Assembly (NCBI GenBank): GCA_029953675.1
Contig: JAMWBK010000006.1
Span: 1,798,001 to 1,862,000 of the forward strand
Origin: Rhodosorus marinus
Taxonomy: Eukaryota; Rhodophyta; Stylonematophyceae; Stylonematales; Stylonemataceae
DNA length: 64,000 nt
Direction: 5' to 3'
Numbering within the stretch: position 1 is the stretch's first letter; each line of letters begins with the position of its first letter. Both the position numbers and the translations under genes were made by a program. Below, piece after piece: positions 13,165 to 23,049 of this stretch. The notes below the pieces were generated by a model that saw only the letters and a list, made by a program, of their open reading frames with translations, ran no database searches and was not told where the DNA came from.

Positions 13165-13492
13165 TTACTGAGTAGAGAGTTGCCCCTGTTTCTCACATCC
13201 GTCCTCGGTCCGTCCTTGGTTCATGGCACATGTCAGGACTGACTGTCGACACATGGGTCGCGTGGAAATTGTAGAAAACTCCGTTGCAACATCGCCCATC
13301 ATCATAGATGCTTCCAAAACCAAAAAGTTAGTTTAAGGACGAGCGAGGCCTCAAAATATGGCTCGGAAGAATTTTCATACATACTTCGAGCAAATCCAGA
13401 GTCTCGCAGATCCTCTCAGCACCTTCTACATACAGGTAGCTGACGCGTTGTCCTGTCTCTGAGAAAACTTCCAGATTAGCCTCTTTCGGCAT
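13165..13492 (-). CDS. Small protein of unknown function (85 aa)
   Basis: I do not recognise this protein. A two-exon model, 13492-13381 and 13310-13165, has a GTATGA donor, a branch-site-like AAACTAAC, and an acceptor after TTTTGGAAG (intron 70 nt). It sums to 86 codons. Exon 1 starts MPKEANLEVFSETGQRV and continues SYLYVEGAERICETLDLLE, acidic and protein-like. Exon 2 is Met/Thr/Cys-rich (MMMGDVATEFSTIS...). Using the donor 4 nt upstream instead would end the protein at 38 residues. It lies between the amidotransferase and Gemin5-like genes on the same strand. Confidence 0.4.
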
Positions 13493-14014
13493 GGTTTTTG
13501 ATTAAGCTGGAGTATCTCAAGTGCATTCCATACGTTCATTGGCAGATGCCTCGAAATAGTATAACATCATTGGATAATATTAACAGTTATGTTACAAATT
13601 ATCTCATCGGACGGATGTTTGTGTCCAATAGAAGCAAATATACCCATTTCTGGGTTGCTTCGGAGGATTGCTTGTGCGAAAATAATAAATATTTGGTCAT
13701 AAGTTTTGAATTTATCTTTTGACCAATTACATTTGTATCAAGGATATCCATTTTTGAGCTCCGCCTGGGCATTGGTCATTGGCACCCGTTTAGATGCAAA
13801 TATCTGAATCTATTGATAAAAATTGAACGAAAAACAAGGCGCGGCTCGGGTTTCAAGAACGGTGGGGATGGAAAACTGCGTCATCAGCATAGTTTGCTCA
13901 AAAAATTCACTTCCCGGCGCATCATGAGATTAGAAAAAAAAAAGCACTCACAACTTTGCAAAGCTCAGCTTAGTAGCCATCCCCACGATGTCAGAATCTA
14001 TGATCCACCGGCGG
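13493..14014. other. Intergenic region
   Basis: This is the 3' flank of the Gemin5-like gene. It is AT-rich from about 13540 to 13760 and contains a run of A at 13936-13946. No gene is seen. Confidence 0.5.
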
Positions 14015-16386
14015 CTATGACCGGGGTGGAACCTTGGCTGACTGCCTTGTGCATTCCCATAGTCGAAGCGTGTGGTCCGATGATCCAGTGAGGACCTGTT
14101 CCTGGCTGAACCACCTTGACACCTGTATTTGGCCTGTATGCCCCCTTAAGTTTGCTATTGGAGTAGCAACCTGACCATGAATGCGCCATATTTGGACAGT
14201 CATGTCTGCGCTTGCCGACAGCAGCAATTCGGAGTCGTGTCTGTTCCACGCAACTGAGTGAACTCCGAGGCTGTGCCCTCCGATACGCCATGATCTGCCG
14301 CACGAACCGTGGTCGGCGACCGGGGGAAGAATAAGATCTTCTATTGCATACACATGGCCCTCTTCTGTGCCCACGGCCAGCATCGGCGTACTCGCGTTTC
14401 TCCTCCAATCGACGCAGCTCGCATTGAACGTCTGCCTATACATCTCTCGCAACGAAGGCCACTCCACGATGACTATCTTCAAATCGTAAGACGAAAGGGA
14501 TTAGGCGATGTCTGTTAGCTGAGGTGCATGGGCGATGTGTATTGGATGGGTTGTGGCGTTCATACCTCCCGAGTCCCAGTCTCTACGACAGCAGCTCTGC
14601 TCCCGTGCATGTCTTGCGTCCATTGAAAAGCAATTGTGGACTGGTTCATGCCCGTTGGAGCATCTGCTGACGGAGTCTCTGCCCCGCTAAGCGATACCAG
14701 TCGACCGTCGCAGAAAATCAAGTCATCCTCGCTTGTTTGTGAGTGTTCCCATTGCAAGCTTCGAACGCTACTCCGTGGGCCCGTGCTGTGGGTCCACAGC
14801 TCGCTTGCGACTTCCAGTTCGTAGCTCTCCAAATTGAACTGAACAATGTACAATTTTCCCAGGTTCGTTCCGGCTGCCAGATAGCGGGCGTACTCACTGG
14901 TGTATCCGGAATCAGCGGGACAAAACTGGATTCTGGTTGTATGCTCTTTCTTCAGCTTTAGCGAAGCTCTGTTTGCGAAGCTATTGCTCGCACCAGACAC
15001 TCCGGAGCGATCCTCGTGGGAGAGAACCCAAACCTGTCCATCGCCCACCCCTACGGCGACGAAGTTTCGGTCATGGGATACGTCCAGACAAGTGATGTAA
15101 CCGGCCACGAAATTAGACCATATGTGGTCTAGTTGAGGGCCAAAAGCTGCAAGTCTCCAAGACCGCAGCGTTCTATCCATGGAGACGGAAAATATTCTCG
15201 TCGGGTACTCATTTGTTGAACTCAGCAGTTTCAGCGAGAAGATACTAGATCCATGCGCATCCTCTGATAGAAACGGTTCGGGTGAGGCACCAGTCGCCAC
15301 CTCATCCAGCTTAAAATGAGCGAGACTATGTTCCGGCGTGGAGGAAACAATCTCGGTATCAGATATCCACAGCGCTGCGGTCCATGTGGCTGCACCCTGC
15401 TTTGGAATGCTCAGCCGCTGAGAAAGTTCGAGTCGCTGCGTCTCGTCCTAGGGAAGGAGGGCAAGCCAAATTTCAGCTTTTCTACCCTGCCGATCTGCTT
15501 TGCCATAGAAATTTCGATCTTTCTCACCAGGCTACCATTTTCCAGAGAGAGCCTCCAGACAGTAACACAGGTTTGCTGTGCTGTTAGGAGCCGATTTCGA
15601 TCCGGACTCCACTCCATCGCCGTCACAGCAGATTTCGATTCGAAATCAGCAGAGGCCAGTGTGCGTCCTGTCAGAACGTCAAAGACTACGACATATCCAC
15701 TAGGACTGGTAGCGGCGGCCACTCTTACTCCATCTCCACGAAAGAACCTGTCGGTCACGGTTTGTACTTCCATGAGTGTGATCGAAATCTGTGCGGATGA
15801 ACTCTTCCCTGCGGTAACGGATGCAGACCAACCTTTCGTTTGGGGCTGAAATTGTTTCAAAAACCCCTTCCAAGAGCTCCGTTTGTTCAGGTCTATCTGA
15901 AACCAAGCTGAAGCTGTAAAGACTTCCCTTTCTCCCACGACTAGATGCAGCCCCAGCCAGCAATACATGCGGAGCTGTGGACGGAAATTCTAGGGATTTT
16001 ATAGCGTGACCCTTCAGAGGATCAAATCTTCTGGTTTCGCTTCTGCTGTCTGCATCCCAAACTCGAATTTGACCATTCGAGCTTCCAGTTGCCAAGATAT
16101 GTCGAAGTCCCAGCGCCGAGTTGAATCGAACCGAAGTAATCCGTTCTTTTCCGCCAATTTTCAGCTCCTAAAGACGGATTGATCGGCGAAGAAACCCCAA
16201 CGCATGAGCCCGGGAACAACTCAAGCCTCAGCGGATTGAGCAACTCACCCCGATGACCCCACCATTGTCGGTTTCCAAGAACGTCACAGTATTACGTGTT
16301 GCTACTGCTACGGAAACTCCATAGTAGTCTATGTCAAAGCACGAAGAAGAGTACCAGTTCGGAGCTGGATGCAGCAAAATATTCAT
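14015..16386 (-). CDS. Gemin5-like WD40-repeat protein lacking the Gemin5 C-terminal half
   Basis: Five exons, 16386-16249, 16167-15833, 15747-15528, 15447-14566 and 14476-14015, total exactly 678 aa. The start is fixed by an in-frame TAA three codons upstream of the ATG. The N-terminus HPAPNWYSSSCFD parallels Gemin5 PPSPNWYCARCSD. Later blades match Gemin5 closely: VSMDRTLRSW, VAVGVGDGQVWV, GGHSLGVHSVAWN, LLLSASADMTVQIW, LRGHTGQI and TGSSDHTLRLWE. In animals Gemin5 recognises the snRNA Sm site and m7G cap through this double WD40 propeller and hands pre-snRNA to the SMN complex. The protein stops 13 residues after the last blade, so the TPR-like dimerisation and RBS domains of animal Gemin5 are absent. 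Role in snRNA or translation control is inferred. Confidence 0.85.
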
Positions 16387-17276
16387 CAGCCGTTAAAGCT
16401 ACAGCCGATCCACATCAGGACGCCTTGATCCAGGGGCCGTTAACCATCTCCACAAAGAGTACTGGCACGCGGCGGAAACCAACGCAAGAAAAACATCAGT
16501 TCTGAAAAAAGCTCCACCAGACCCGACATCCTGTCGATATCCTCTCCCAGATTCCATCGCTATCTTTCTTAACGATCTGGACGGCTGGAATACCCTGCAT
16601 AGTACTGGAAGCACCAAAAGCTGATTCGCACGAGCGTTATCCAAACGTGTCTCAGCACCCCTTCTTGTGGAGGCTGAAGCTGATGAAAGTCAGAGGGCTC
16701 ACTGAAGGCCACATTGTGGCACCAACAGGTTGATCGTAGTTTCTTACATGAAATTTCTAACCATGTACGCACACAGAGATCGGTATAGGATGTGACGGCA
16801 GAATGCTGGTCGTTCCCCCCAGAAACAGCAGTGTATTCTGTTTGGGTTGCGGAAGCAGCGTGCTTCTCAAAGTCTACGAAAAGCAGCGAGTAGATCTGAA
16901 AGACACTTTGGATTGAGGACCGTGGTGTGTTAGGCGAGTGCTGGGTGACCACGTGCGATGAGTAAGAAATCTATTGCCAGTGAATTTAGTTTAGTTGTTT
17001 GCTACAGAAGGAAAGCTCCTAGTTTTATACACGTCTCGGTTTCTTGGCCCTCTGTCCATTGAATGGGCAACGCGACGTGTCACTGATAACGCGAATCCAC
17101 ATGCCGTGCTCCCTCATTGCTTTTACAATTTGTTCCCGTCCCCGCCCGACCCCCTTAAATCTCACGGATGCAGTTTTGTAACCTCGATCCATTACGATTA
17201 TAGCAAGGTGTTTCCCGACATGGTAGGCACTTGTTGCTTGACCGCGTTTACAGTTCTGTTAGTCAAAGAAGATGTT
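16387..17276. other. Intergenic region
   Basis: This is the 5' flank of the Gemin5-like gene and 3' flank of the next minus gene. A 127-codon minus frame (16952-16569) has no motif. A non-coding 5' exon of the Gemin5-like gene could lie here, but no splice evidence forces one. Confidence 0.45.
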
Positions 17277-17714
17277 TTAAACCAAAGGATTAGCACGTGC
17301 TAGTGCTGTTCGTTTCGACATCAAAAGTCCATACGATATGACAAAACAACGTACGAGATAACCTAGTTTTCCCGCGCTCGAATCTTTAATCAACCTTCCG
17401 CCGACATCATTCACCATACAAATGGTGTTGTTCATGGACAACTTGTAGTGGAATACCGCATGCTCCTTCAATCTCTTCTTCAATTCCTCCCTCGCGGCTG
17501 CCGACATTTTCAACAAATCCTGGTTTCTGTATAGGCCCAACTCTTCCGCAGTATATCGCGTATAAAAATTTCCGTATCGATGTGAAAGGGTCCCTTCCTG
17601 ACTCCCATAAACCCCATGAATTAAGCCACGCGTCCACTTTCCCCCCATTGGAGCCAAACCAGGTCTCACGACCTGAGTTCGTACCAATGAACTAAGCAGA
17701 CCCCTGCTAATCAT
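17277..17714 (-). CDS. Probable mitochondrial protein of unknown function (145 aa)
   Basis: A single open exon from ATG 17714 to a stop at 17277. The N-terminus MISRGLLSSLVRTQVVRPGL is Arg/Ser/Leu-rich with no acidic residue, a typical mitochondrial presequence. The central part is helical and charged (YTAEELGLYRNQD, AAREELKKRLKEHAVFHYKL). I do not recognise the family. A donor-like G|GTTATC near 17368 could mark an intron, so the last ~26 residues are less certain. Flanks are intergenic on both sides. Confidence 0.55.
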   Translation of the reverse strand: MISRGLLSSLVRTQVVRPGLAPMGGKWTRGLIHGVYGSQEGTLSHRYGNFYTRYTAEELGLYRNQDLLKMSAAAREELKKRLKEHAVFHYKLSMNNTICMVNDVGGRLIKDSSAGKLGYLVRCFVISYGLLMSKRTALARANPLV

Positions 17715-18469
17715 TTTAGATCCAAAGTCTAACGATCAAAAACTTCGTCCGAAGACCATTGCCATAGCCTCACCAGATCTCCCATCTCTCACCCACCCAA
17801 TTCTCCCTCACCAGCTTTCTCCCCACCCCACCACCCCCCCTTCCCAGGCATTCACGCACGTTGTTTTCACCAAAATATTTGACTAAAATAGTTACTAATG
17901 CAATGACTAACCATATTAAATCAACTTTTTGAAATAATTTAGTAGAATATTTGAGTAATTGGGATCCAAGAGCTCCGTATCAATATTGGACAAGAAATTT
18001 GACTAACCACATCTAAAATAATAATTTAATAATAACTTAGTCAGAAATTTTGAGTACAAAACGGTAAACTGGGCGGAGTAGAATTGTAGAGAGGGTACCA
18101 GGTTTCGGCCTTAGGAAACGACAGGCACCCTAGTGGATAAGATTGAGAGAGGTGACTCTGCTGCAAAGGCACACTGACTTACATTCCTGTCGTGGAACCC
18201 GAAACCGAATCAAGAGGTCTTGTACAAGGGACGAACTTAGTCTGGTACTTTAATGAGGGTGGGCCGGTGCACCGTGAGAAAGGGGGAGGAAGACAGCCGT
18301 TGACAGTAGATGGGATGGAAACGAAGTGGGGTACAGATTTGATAGTGTAGAAAGTTTCTGTTGTTTTTTTGTTTTTTTTGGATAAGATAGTCTTCACTTC
18401 ACTGGCTCCACGAGCATAGGTTTTAAGTGTTCTGTGGGGATGACGAGTATTGGTATTGGGGAGTGAAGG
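17715..18469. other. Intergenic region between divergent genes
   Basis: This spacer separates the minus-strand mitochondrial-type gene from the plus-strand disulfide isomerase, so it should hold both promoters. 17760-17860 is strongly C/pyrimidine-rich on the plus strand. 17870-18060 is AT-rich with repeated tgactaa/ataattta words. No TATA box is convincing. Confidence 0.5.
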
Positions 18470-19692
18470 ATGTTTAGGTCAGTTCAAGTGCGGTGGCTGG
18501 TTTTGCTGCTGTACGTTTTGGGAGTTGGGCGAGTTGTCTGTATTTATCATCCCGAGCTCCAGGGCTTGCAGTTTGATGAGGTGGTTAATGGAGAGAAGCA
18601 CGCTCTTGTCCACTGGTATGCGCCTTTTTGCGCTCACTGCAGGGAGTTTAAGCCTGAGTTTGAGCTGCTCGGAAAGACCTTCGAGGACACCGGCAACGTT
18701 GTTATTGTAAGAATAAATGGACGAAAGTATAGTGGCTTGTCGAAGAGGTATAAAGTGAATGGGTATCCGACGGTGATGTGGTTTGAGAAAGGAAAACGGA
18801 CAACAGAATTCTCCGATGAGATCGAAGACGTTTCTCATCTGAGAACTGCGCGAGCTCTGGCGTCGTTCATAAAGACCCGTTCGGGAGCAAATGTGGCCTT
18901 ACCTAAGAGTCAAACGAATGTGGTCAACCTGAATGAAAAACGCTTTAAAGAGGTCGTCTTGAATGAGACTGCAGACGTCCTGGTTTGCTTCTTTCCGCCA
19001 GAAGGCAAAAATCACAAGAAAACACGCGAATTGATTTCAAAGTTGGCAGATCTTTATGCAGACGAGGACTACGTAACGATGGCGTCTGTGCAATGTACCA
19101 AGAATGAGAGCATATGCGAGACGTACGGAGTAAGAAGTTCACCTGTACTGCTGTGGTTTGGAAGAGAATCTAAATCGAAGCCAGAAATCTACATCGGACT
19201 CTTAAATATCAAATTTCTCACGAGCTATGTGAACGAGAAGTCTGGATCAGATATATCAGAGGCCGGCCACATTGTCGAAAGGGGAGGTCTTGTCGAGGAG
19301 TACAGCGTTCTCATCGAAAGATTTCTGAGTGCTGCGGAAGCCCCCAGGGAGCAAATTCTGCAGGAAATGAAGCAGATGCGCGAACAGTTCCAAAGCAGGA
19401 AGAAAATGAACTCAGAGTACTACGTGAGTATAGCTGAAAATGTGCTCAAAACCGGAGAAGAATATCTTTCGAGTGAAGTAGCCAGGTAAGGCTCACCCCT
19501 GACATCGCCTGTCGCTTCCTAATTTGCATGAACTCAGACAGTTTCCGCCACCTTTTCTGTGACTTTTCTAGAACGGGGCAGGAACTAGTCTTCTCGGAGC
19601 TATCAAGCGCAGAGGCCAAGAACTTGAGACGGTACTCTAACGTGCTCAACGATTTCAGAAGGGTTCCAAAGGAAGACAAGGATGAGCTCTAA
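18470..19692 (+). CDS. ER protein disulfide isomerase with ERp29-like C-terminal domain and KDEL tail
   Basis: Exons 18470-19485 and 19572-19692 (378 aa). The intron is GTAAGG...TTTTCTAG. A signal peptide (VRWLVLLLYVLGVGRVVC) leads to a thioredoxin domain with the active site WYAPFCAHC near residues 49-57. A second thioredoxin-fold domain follows without a CXXC, though it keeps a cis-Pro region (YGVRSSPVLLWF). A helical PDI-D/ERp29 domain comes next (YYVSIAENVLKTGEEYL...RTGQELVFSELS...YSNVLNDF). The second exon ends KEDKDEL, so splicing is needed for ER retention; read-through of the first exon would end after SSEVAR. The protein catalyses thiol-disulfide exchange in the ER lumen. Layout resembles plant PDIL2-type proteins, but with only one catalytic CXXC. 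Confidence 0.95.
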
Positions 19693-20882
19693 CATCGACT
19701 ACCAACCAAAGTACTCGCGACTAACTGAATCATACTAACCGTTCGGGTACATACTAAAATTTCAATTCCCAGAAAGTACTGTGGAGACTCTGTTTGCGGT
19801 AATCGATGCGTCCAAAGAGGGATCGCTGGGGTCGTGTTTGGAAGACTCAGCGGCCAGGCACATGACAATAGGCCACTTTTCGCTACCCCACTGACTTTGT
19901 GTATACCGTCTAGTCACTGTGGGACCCCACCCTGCCTTTGGACACACTCAGAGTTGGGTGGGCTCAGGAAATATATGAGAACTTGATGAATCAGAGTTCA
20001 TCAAGTTCTCATATGTTTCCTGTGTGCGTTGAAAGCTCAGTCCTCATAGCAACACTGCTGTTTCCACTGCCAGGCCACGTGCACTGCTACAATACCCAAG
20101 ACTGCTTGATGCAGATCATTTAATTGTATCCCAGAGTTCGATCCGTGTGTGAATGACCCGACAAGATACCGATGGATTGAGGATAGCCATTTCAGTATAT
20201 TTTCGTTCAGGGAACAATCGTTTGTCCAAGTCAATCTCTTCACCACGTCCAAGCCCTATCCAGACTGAGGTTCATGGTTTCACCAGTACCGAGAGCGGCG
20301 ATAACCGACCAGCTCGATGTGAGGAGCCATTTAAAAGACTCCAGTAGTTGTTTCTTGCAGTAAGGAAGTAGCAGAAAAAGCATAGATCAATCTATGACTG
20401 CAAATTCTCTTTGAACCCAGATCAACAGCTTCAGCGCGCTCGATTCGCGGGTCAAAACTGGCAAAGGCTTTCTGGGGTTGAAAAGGGAACCCTGAAGCAG
20501 TCAAACAAAACAGAAATTAGAGTTTCTGTATGTGAAGATCAAAGCACGACGCTGGCGCATCTTCAAGGACTCATCGGACCTAACTAGTAGGTCTAATTCT
20601 AGAATCAGATGGATAAGGAAGCGTTTTGACTACTGAACTGTTACCCAACCTCGGACTTGAAAGTTTAGCTCATCCAGTATTCCAGCTCTATCTTCAGACC
20701 GTTTGGGAATCGGGAGCCGACCGGCGATCGGGGAAGGAGTGGCTTTGGTAGAGAAGTTGTCAGTGCCTGGTTTCTTCTCTGAGCGGGAGGGTTTTCTGTC
20801 TCTCGGTCTTAGGTCGAAGCAGGATCTGTTCGGACTTGATCTTGTCTGAGTCTTTGGTGCTGAAGTTGAATATAATCTAGGT
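19693..20882. other. Intergenic region with a strong hairpin
   Basis: This lies between two plus-strand genes. The main structure is the inverted repeat at 19967-20020. Open frames of 60-70 codons here have no motifs. Confidence 0.5.
19967..20020 (+). repeat. 24-bp inverted repeat (hairpin) downstream of the PDI gene
   Basis: Arms 19967-19990 and 19997-20020 pair over 24 bp with a single T/C difference (a G-U wobble in RNA) around a 6-nt loop tcagag. It lies 275 bp beyond the KDEL stop, so it could be in the 3' UTR or beyond the poly(A) site. Confidence 0.8.
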
Positions 20883-22454
20883 ATGATGGTGCAGGGTCTG
20901 CGATCATCGACTGGATTCATCGTCCAGTCGCCAATGAACCTGATGCGGTGTTTCTATCCAGGATCGTCGGGATCGTCTTGGTCGAATCGGTTTCAGAGAC
21001 AGATGACGACGCTTTCAGCAGTTGGACCTGGCAAACCACCACCGCCGAATGTGAACTGGCGGGGTGACTGGGGTGGCCAACCAGGTGATAAAGGATCTGC
21101 CCGTGACCGACTTTTGGCGCATATGAGAGAAACGGACAATGTAAGGAGTGGAAAGACCAACCTGGATCGAGACTCGGCCACGTATACTCGCTTTGTGAGC
21201 TATAATGTGCTGTCGTCCCATCTTTCTACGACGACAACGTTTCCAGCGTGTGATCCTGATTCGCTGCTTGAGGAGAACCGATTGCAGAAATTAACAATCA
21301 AACTGGAAAGAGAAATCACGTTCAGGAGCGTTGTTTGCCTCCAGGAGGTTTCCATCAAGTGGAGCGGTGCTCTGCATACCTTTTTTTCCAAGAACGGATA
21401 CCATTTTGTTTTCTCCGGATACGGAAACCACTTCAACGGATACATGGGAGTGGGAATCGCGGTCCCTGTTCATGATTTCGACATTCTGGATGTCGATTTG
21501 TCAAGGTTAGCAGATTCCGCATCTCTTTTACCACCGGAGTTCTTGCTTCTCAGCTTGATCGCTTCTCCAAAATCGGCCTTCAGGGTTTCGGACACGAAGA
21601 GCTGGCCCCGGACTCCGAAGGAGGAATTGTCCGGGATCAGCAAGGTCTGGAAGGATTTCACGTCTACGAGATTTGGAAAAGCCATGTTCCCCAAAGAAAG
21701 GGCTCCAGATTCTGCGTACTGGGCAGCAAAGAAACGGCACAACATCGTCGTTTTTGCCAGGCTGCGTTCGAAGAGAAATGGTCACGTCGTTTGCGTTGCA
21801 AACTACCACATGCCCTGCGCGTACATGCAGCAGGGCTTGATGGTCATTCATTTATCTCTTGTTGTGAACCAGGTCCAGAAGCTTTGTGGAGCAGATCCGT
21901 TAGTCTTTTGTGGTAAGGGTCGTACTGTCTGGCTGCCAAAACTGATTACACGCGTCCTGCTTGCTGTCGACTCATACCAGAAACTCTTTCTTTTATTTCT
22001 AGGCGATTTCAATATGCAACCTGACCAAGGCCTTTACAACATGGTAGTTCAGGGAATTGTGCCGAAAGATCTGGACCCCGAGGTCCCTGCCTACGACCCA
22101 TGGCTTCCCACAGCTCCGGAGAAGCTTCTCAGCACCTACAAGGAGTTCACAGGATCTGAACCTGAGTTCACCAACTATGCCAAGACGGGGGATAACCCGG
22201 AGTTCTGCGCCACCCTAGATTACATATTCATATCTCCAGATCTCGAAGTTGTGGACGTCGAATCCCTTCCAACTCAGGAGGAAGTTGCTGGACCTCTTCC
22301 AAACGAAGAAGAACCATCAGACCACTTGTTGATTGCTGCAACGATTCGGATTTCTGATAAGCAAGACAGGAAGCCGGACAATGACGACGAGGATAACCAA
22401 GGAGAAGACATCTCAGGTTCAGACGCAGTACCGAAAGTGGAAAGCAAGCCATGA
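20883..22454 (+). CDS. CCR4/Angel-type endonuclease-exonuclease-phosphatase (EEP) family nuclease
   Basis: The frame is open without a stop from ATG 20883 to 22454. Bases 21913-22002 are an in-frame 90-nt intron (GTAAGG...TTTATTTCTAG) that splits the catalytic motif; splicing gives LVFCGDFNMQP and a 493-aa protein. EEP landmarks are VSYNVLSSHL, VVCLQEVS, VANYHMPCAYM, GDFNMQP, ATLDYIFISPD and SDHLLIAA, covering the metal-binding Asn, Glu, Asp and His residues. The family removes 3' poly(A) or other nucleotides from RNA. NYHMPCAYM-type motifs resemble algal and plant CCR4-like homologues. The Arg/Ser-rich N-terminal ~50 residues could target an organelle. The C-terminal 30 residues are acidic and disordered. 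Confidence 0.9.
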   Translation: MMVQGLRSSTGFIVQSPMNLMRCFYPGSSGSSWSNRFQRQMTTLSAVGPGKPPPPNVNWRGDWGGQPGDKGSARDRLLAHMRETDNVRSGKTNLDRDSATYTRFVSYNVLSSHLSTTTTFPACDPDSLLEENRLQKLTIKLEREITFRSVVCLQEVSIKWSGALHTFFSKNGYHFVFSGYGNHFNGYMGVGIAVPVHDFDILDVDLSRLADSASLLPPEFLLLSLIASPKSAFRVSDTKSWPRTPKEELSGISKVWKDFTSTRFGKAMFPKERAPDSAYWAAKKRHNIVVFARLRSKRNGHVVCVANYHMPCAYMQQGLMVIHLSLVVNQVQKLCGADPLVFCGKGRTVWLPKLITRVLLAVDSYQKLFLLFLGDFNMQPDQGLYNMVVQGIVPKDLDPEVPAYDPWLPTAPEKLLSTYKEFTGSEPEFTNYAKTGDNPEFCATLDYIFISPDLEVVDVESLPTQEEVAGPLPNEEEPSDHLLIAATIRISDKQDRKPDNDDEDNQGEDISGSDAVPKVESKP

Positions 22455-22781
22455 AGATTCGTTCTTGAACATCATTTTTGACGAGTGTCGAACTAATCTT
22501 GATCTTTCGCCCGCGGAGGATCCAAAAACTTCCTAAGGGACTCCTGCCAGGGGCTATCAGACGTTGAGAAGGACATGGGCTTGAGGCGAGGAGCTCATGC
22601 TCCTGATACCGATGGGCACACACGCACACAACGCTACTGAGGTTTTGTTACTGGAACAGTTGTACATAGCAGGATGATCCTTTTGATAAGAGTCAATAGG
22701 CAAAAGAACGTATTTACATCATATGTACATAAAGAGAGATTCCTGTAGAAAAATGAATTCTAAGTGCCAAATACCAGCAGA
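22455..22781. other. Short spacer between convergent genes
   Basis: These 327 bp lie between the stop of the CCR4-like gene and that of the Gln-rich gene. A small inverted repeat aggagctcatgctcct sits near 22588-22603. Overlapping 3' UTRs are likely. Confidence 0.5.
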
Positions 22782-23017
22782 CTAAATACCGAAGTCCTGA
22801 TCCATCGGGGGCGTCATTGCAAGCATTTCATCGATTTCCGCAAGCGCATCGTCAACCACCTTCGCCGACGGGGAATCAACAGGCACGCTCGGCGAGGGCA
22901 TCTGCATTGTTCGCGACTGCTGGGATCCTTGGACTGCGTCTTGAGGCGAGATGTGGGCTTGCGGTTGGTTTTGTTTGACAGGTTGCGGTGCACTGTTTGC
23001 GTGCGCCGCCTGCTGCT

Positions 23018-23049
<32 letters not shown>

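Noticed and set aside
15411-15968. A frameshift in the Gemin5-like gene at about 15.8 kb
   Set aside because: An 85-nt GT-AG intron (15832-15748) joins the two frames exactly and matches the family, so no sequencing error or break is needed.
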